DNA of 23,275 nucleotides from contig JADIML010000215.1 in the NCBI GenBank assembly GCA_017694765.1, positions 1-23,275 on the forward strand. The letters are read 5' to 3'. Shown here piece after piece: positions 22,124 through 23,275 of this stretch. Position 1 is the first letter of the stretch; every line of letters starts with the position of its first letter. The position numbers and the translations under genes were made by a program. Source of the stretch: Candidatus Scybalomonas excrementavium (lineage in GTDB: Bacteria; Bacillota; Clostridia; Lachnospirales; Lachnospiraceae). The notes under the pieces were generated by a model. That model searched no databases. It was given only the letters and a program-made list of their open reading frames with translations, and was not told the origin of the DNA.

Positions 22124-23081
22124 CAAGTTCTTGAAGCATTTCATCTGTAACAGTAATAATTTTGGAATTCGCTTGGAATCCTCTTTGAGTTGTAATCATA
22201 TCAGAAAATTCCTTCGCTAAGTCTACGTTAGCCATTTCTAAATAACCACCTTTAATATCGCCAAGCTGTCCTCCTGCTGTAGCTTGTGGTACAATTGTTC
22301 CTGTATTATCTCCCGGACGATAGTAAAATCCAACTGTTTTCTCAAGACCATCTGGGTTTTCTACAGATGCTAACGCAATTTTACCAAGTGTTACTACTTT
22401 ATTGGCTTCATCTCCACCAACAATTACTCCACTAATTGTTCCATCTTGAGAAATTGTATAGCTTTGAAGTTCATATAAATCATTTTTACCTGTACCATTT
22501 GCCTTCATTGGAATACGAAGTGGCTCCAATTTATAGTTAGCTTGATTCGTTGTCTTTGTATCTGGCATTGTATAATCTTCTGCCTTGCCACTGTTACCTG
22601 TTTTTTTCGCTGGATATCCGTATACATAATTTCTCTGGCTATCTACTAAATATCCGTTACTATCTACATAAAACTGTCCAACTCGAGAAAGAGAAAGTCC
22701 TGAACTTGCCATTGTTGCATTTGTTACACTACTTGTTCCTGTACCATCTTTCATTGGTCCTACGATAAAGAAACCACTTCCGTCGATCATACAGTCTAAC
22801 CCTCTATCTGTTGGTGTTGCACCACCTTGTGCAAAGTTCGCACTGATACTTCCAAGTTTTACACCATAACCAACCTGAGAAGCATTAACACCACCGTATC
22901 CTCCATTGTTTGTTACCCCAGCAGAAGAATTTAAAGCATTCATGTACATAGAATCTTGGAATGTTGTAGAATAAGATTTATATCCATATGTATTAACATT
23001 CGCAATATTGTTCCCGATAACGTCCATTTTTTGTTGATGAAGACGGAGTCCTGCAACTCCAGCAAACATTGATTTAACCAT
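22107..23081 (-). CDS. flgE: Flagellar hook protein FlgE
   Basis: A 324-residue axial protein. The N terminus has MFAGVAGLRLHQQKMDVIGN followed by NIANVNTYGYKSYSTTFQD. The conserved mid-part is GATPTDRGLDCMIDGSGFFI, and the end is GYLEMANVDLAKEFSDMITT followed by QRGFQANSKIITVTDEMLQE. Hook subunits polymerise into the universal joint between rod and filament. The length is between Bacillus (about 264) and enteric (about 400) forms. AAGGAAGAG lies six bases before the ATG. It is the first gene of the long block visible here; the usual upstream flgD is not in the window. Confidence 0.93.
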   Translation of the reverse strand: MVKSMFAGVAGLRLHQQKMDVIGNNIANVNTYGYKSYSTTFQDSMYMNALNSSAGVTNNGGYGGVNASQVGYGVKLGSISANFAQGGATPTDRGLDCMIDGSGFFIVGPMKDGTGTSSVTNATMASSGLSLSRVGQFYVDSNGYLVDSQRNYVYGYPAKKTGNSGKAEDYTMPDTKTTNQANYKLEPLRIPMKANGTGKNDLYELQSYTISQDGTISGVIVGGDEANKVVTLGKIALASVENPDGLEKTVGFYYRPGDNTGTIVPQATAGGQLGDIKGGYLEMANVDLAKEFSDMITTQRGFQANSKIITVTDEMLQELVNMKR

Positions 23082-23275
23082 TTTTCTCTTCCTTTCTTCT
23101 TTGTAAATTATAGTTTATTAAATAATTTCTTTTTTCTACTATACTTCCGTTGCCAAAAATCTATAAATATCTATAAATCTTGTTTAATTCCCTGTTCTAC
23201 GAGTCCGATTTTGAAAACTATAAATAGTAATCTACTTTCGTTTGATAGAACTCTCCGAGGGCGTAAATTCGGATA
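23082..23275 (-). other. Gene-free region upstream of flgE, cut by the window edge
   Basis: I see no convincing sigma-A, sigma-28 or sigma-54 promoter here. There is a 5-bp hairpin (TCCGA 23254-23258 with TCGGA 23269-23273) at the edge. A short minus-strand frame ending in TAG at 23218-23220 could be the tail of an upstream gene but cannot be assigned. Confidence 0.3.

Noticed and set aside
23218..23274. C-terminal coding end of an upstream gene on the minus strand
   Set aside because: Only 18 codons are visible and two other frames are equally open for a short distance; no family match.
23082..23275. c-di-GMP riboswitch or sigma-54 promoter before flgE
   Set aside because: None of the conserved riboswitch segments that I know is visible. 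The TGGCA near 23150 has no partner GC element at the right spacing.
1..23275. Mobile elements, tRNA or rRNA genes, toxin-antitoxin or defence genes
   Set aside because: No transposase, integrase, cloverleaf or rRNA-like segment is seen; the window is a compact flagellar cluster.

Overview
This window is almost entirely flagellar and chemotaxis genes from a low-GC Gram-positive anaerobe. The base composition is AT-rich, ribosome binding sites are strong AGGAGG types, and UUG/GUG starts are rare. The gene order and the sequence style of FlbD, FliY, FliW-CsrA and the FlhO/FlhP-like rod proteins fit Clostridia, most likely Lachnospiraceae. The species assignment is inference.

Layout. (1) Positions 1-5353, + strand: the 3' end of a CheA-like kinase gene, then a very good sigma-28 (FliA) promoter, then flgM-flgN-flgK-flgL-fliW-csrA and a C39-family lipoprotein gene. 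A strong bidirectional terminator closes the block. (2) 5354-5488: a short gene-free stretch with a degenerate TTCTAG-containing repeat. (3) 5489-8638, - strand: fliD-fliS and a FliT-like gene, read from a sigma-28-type promoter at about 8725-8751. (4) 8639-9355: a gene-free leader with two hairpins, then a + strand ComFB-domain gene. (5) 9400-9452: a terminator with perfect 19-bp arms where the two directions converge. (6) 9473-23081, - strand: an unbroken 17-gene block, in transcription order flgE-flbD-motA-motB-fliM-cheY-flgC-fliY-fliO-fliP-fliQ-fliR-flhB-flhA-fliA-flgF-flgG. (7) 23082-23275: the flgE upstream region, cut by the window edge.

How it fits together. The long minus block builds the hook, stator, switch, export gate and rod parts, and it encodes FliA. 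FlgM, the anti-FliA factor, sits behind a FliA promoter with its late-assembly partners: FlgN chaperone, FlgK/FlgL junction proteins, and the FliW/CsrA translational switch. The filament cap and its neighbours (FliD, FliS, FliT-like) sit behind a second FliA-type promoter. A third FliA-like match lies at the flgE/flbD border.

Points out of the ordinary: the CheA-like protein ends right after its ATPase domain; a lipidated C39 papain-fold protein rides in the flgM operon; a ComFB-domain protein (a family reported to bind cyclic dinucleotides) sits between the flagellar operons behind a hairpin-rich leader; flgC lies between cheY and fliY; flhF, flhG and fliL are absent from their usual places; and there are small tandem duplications in fliD and fliM. 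I do not see a wholly new multi-gene system. The best leads are the accessory genes and the shared regulatory sites.
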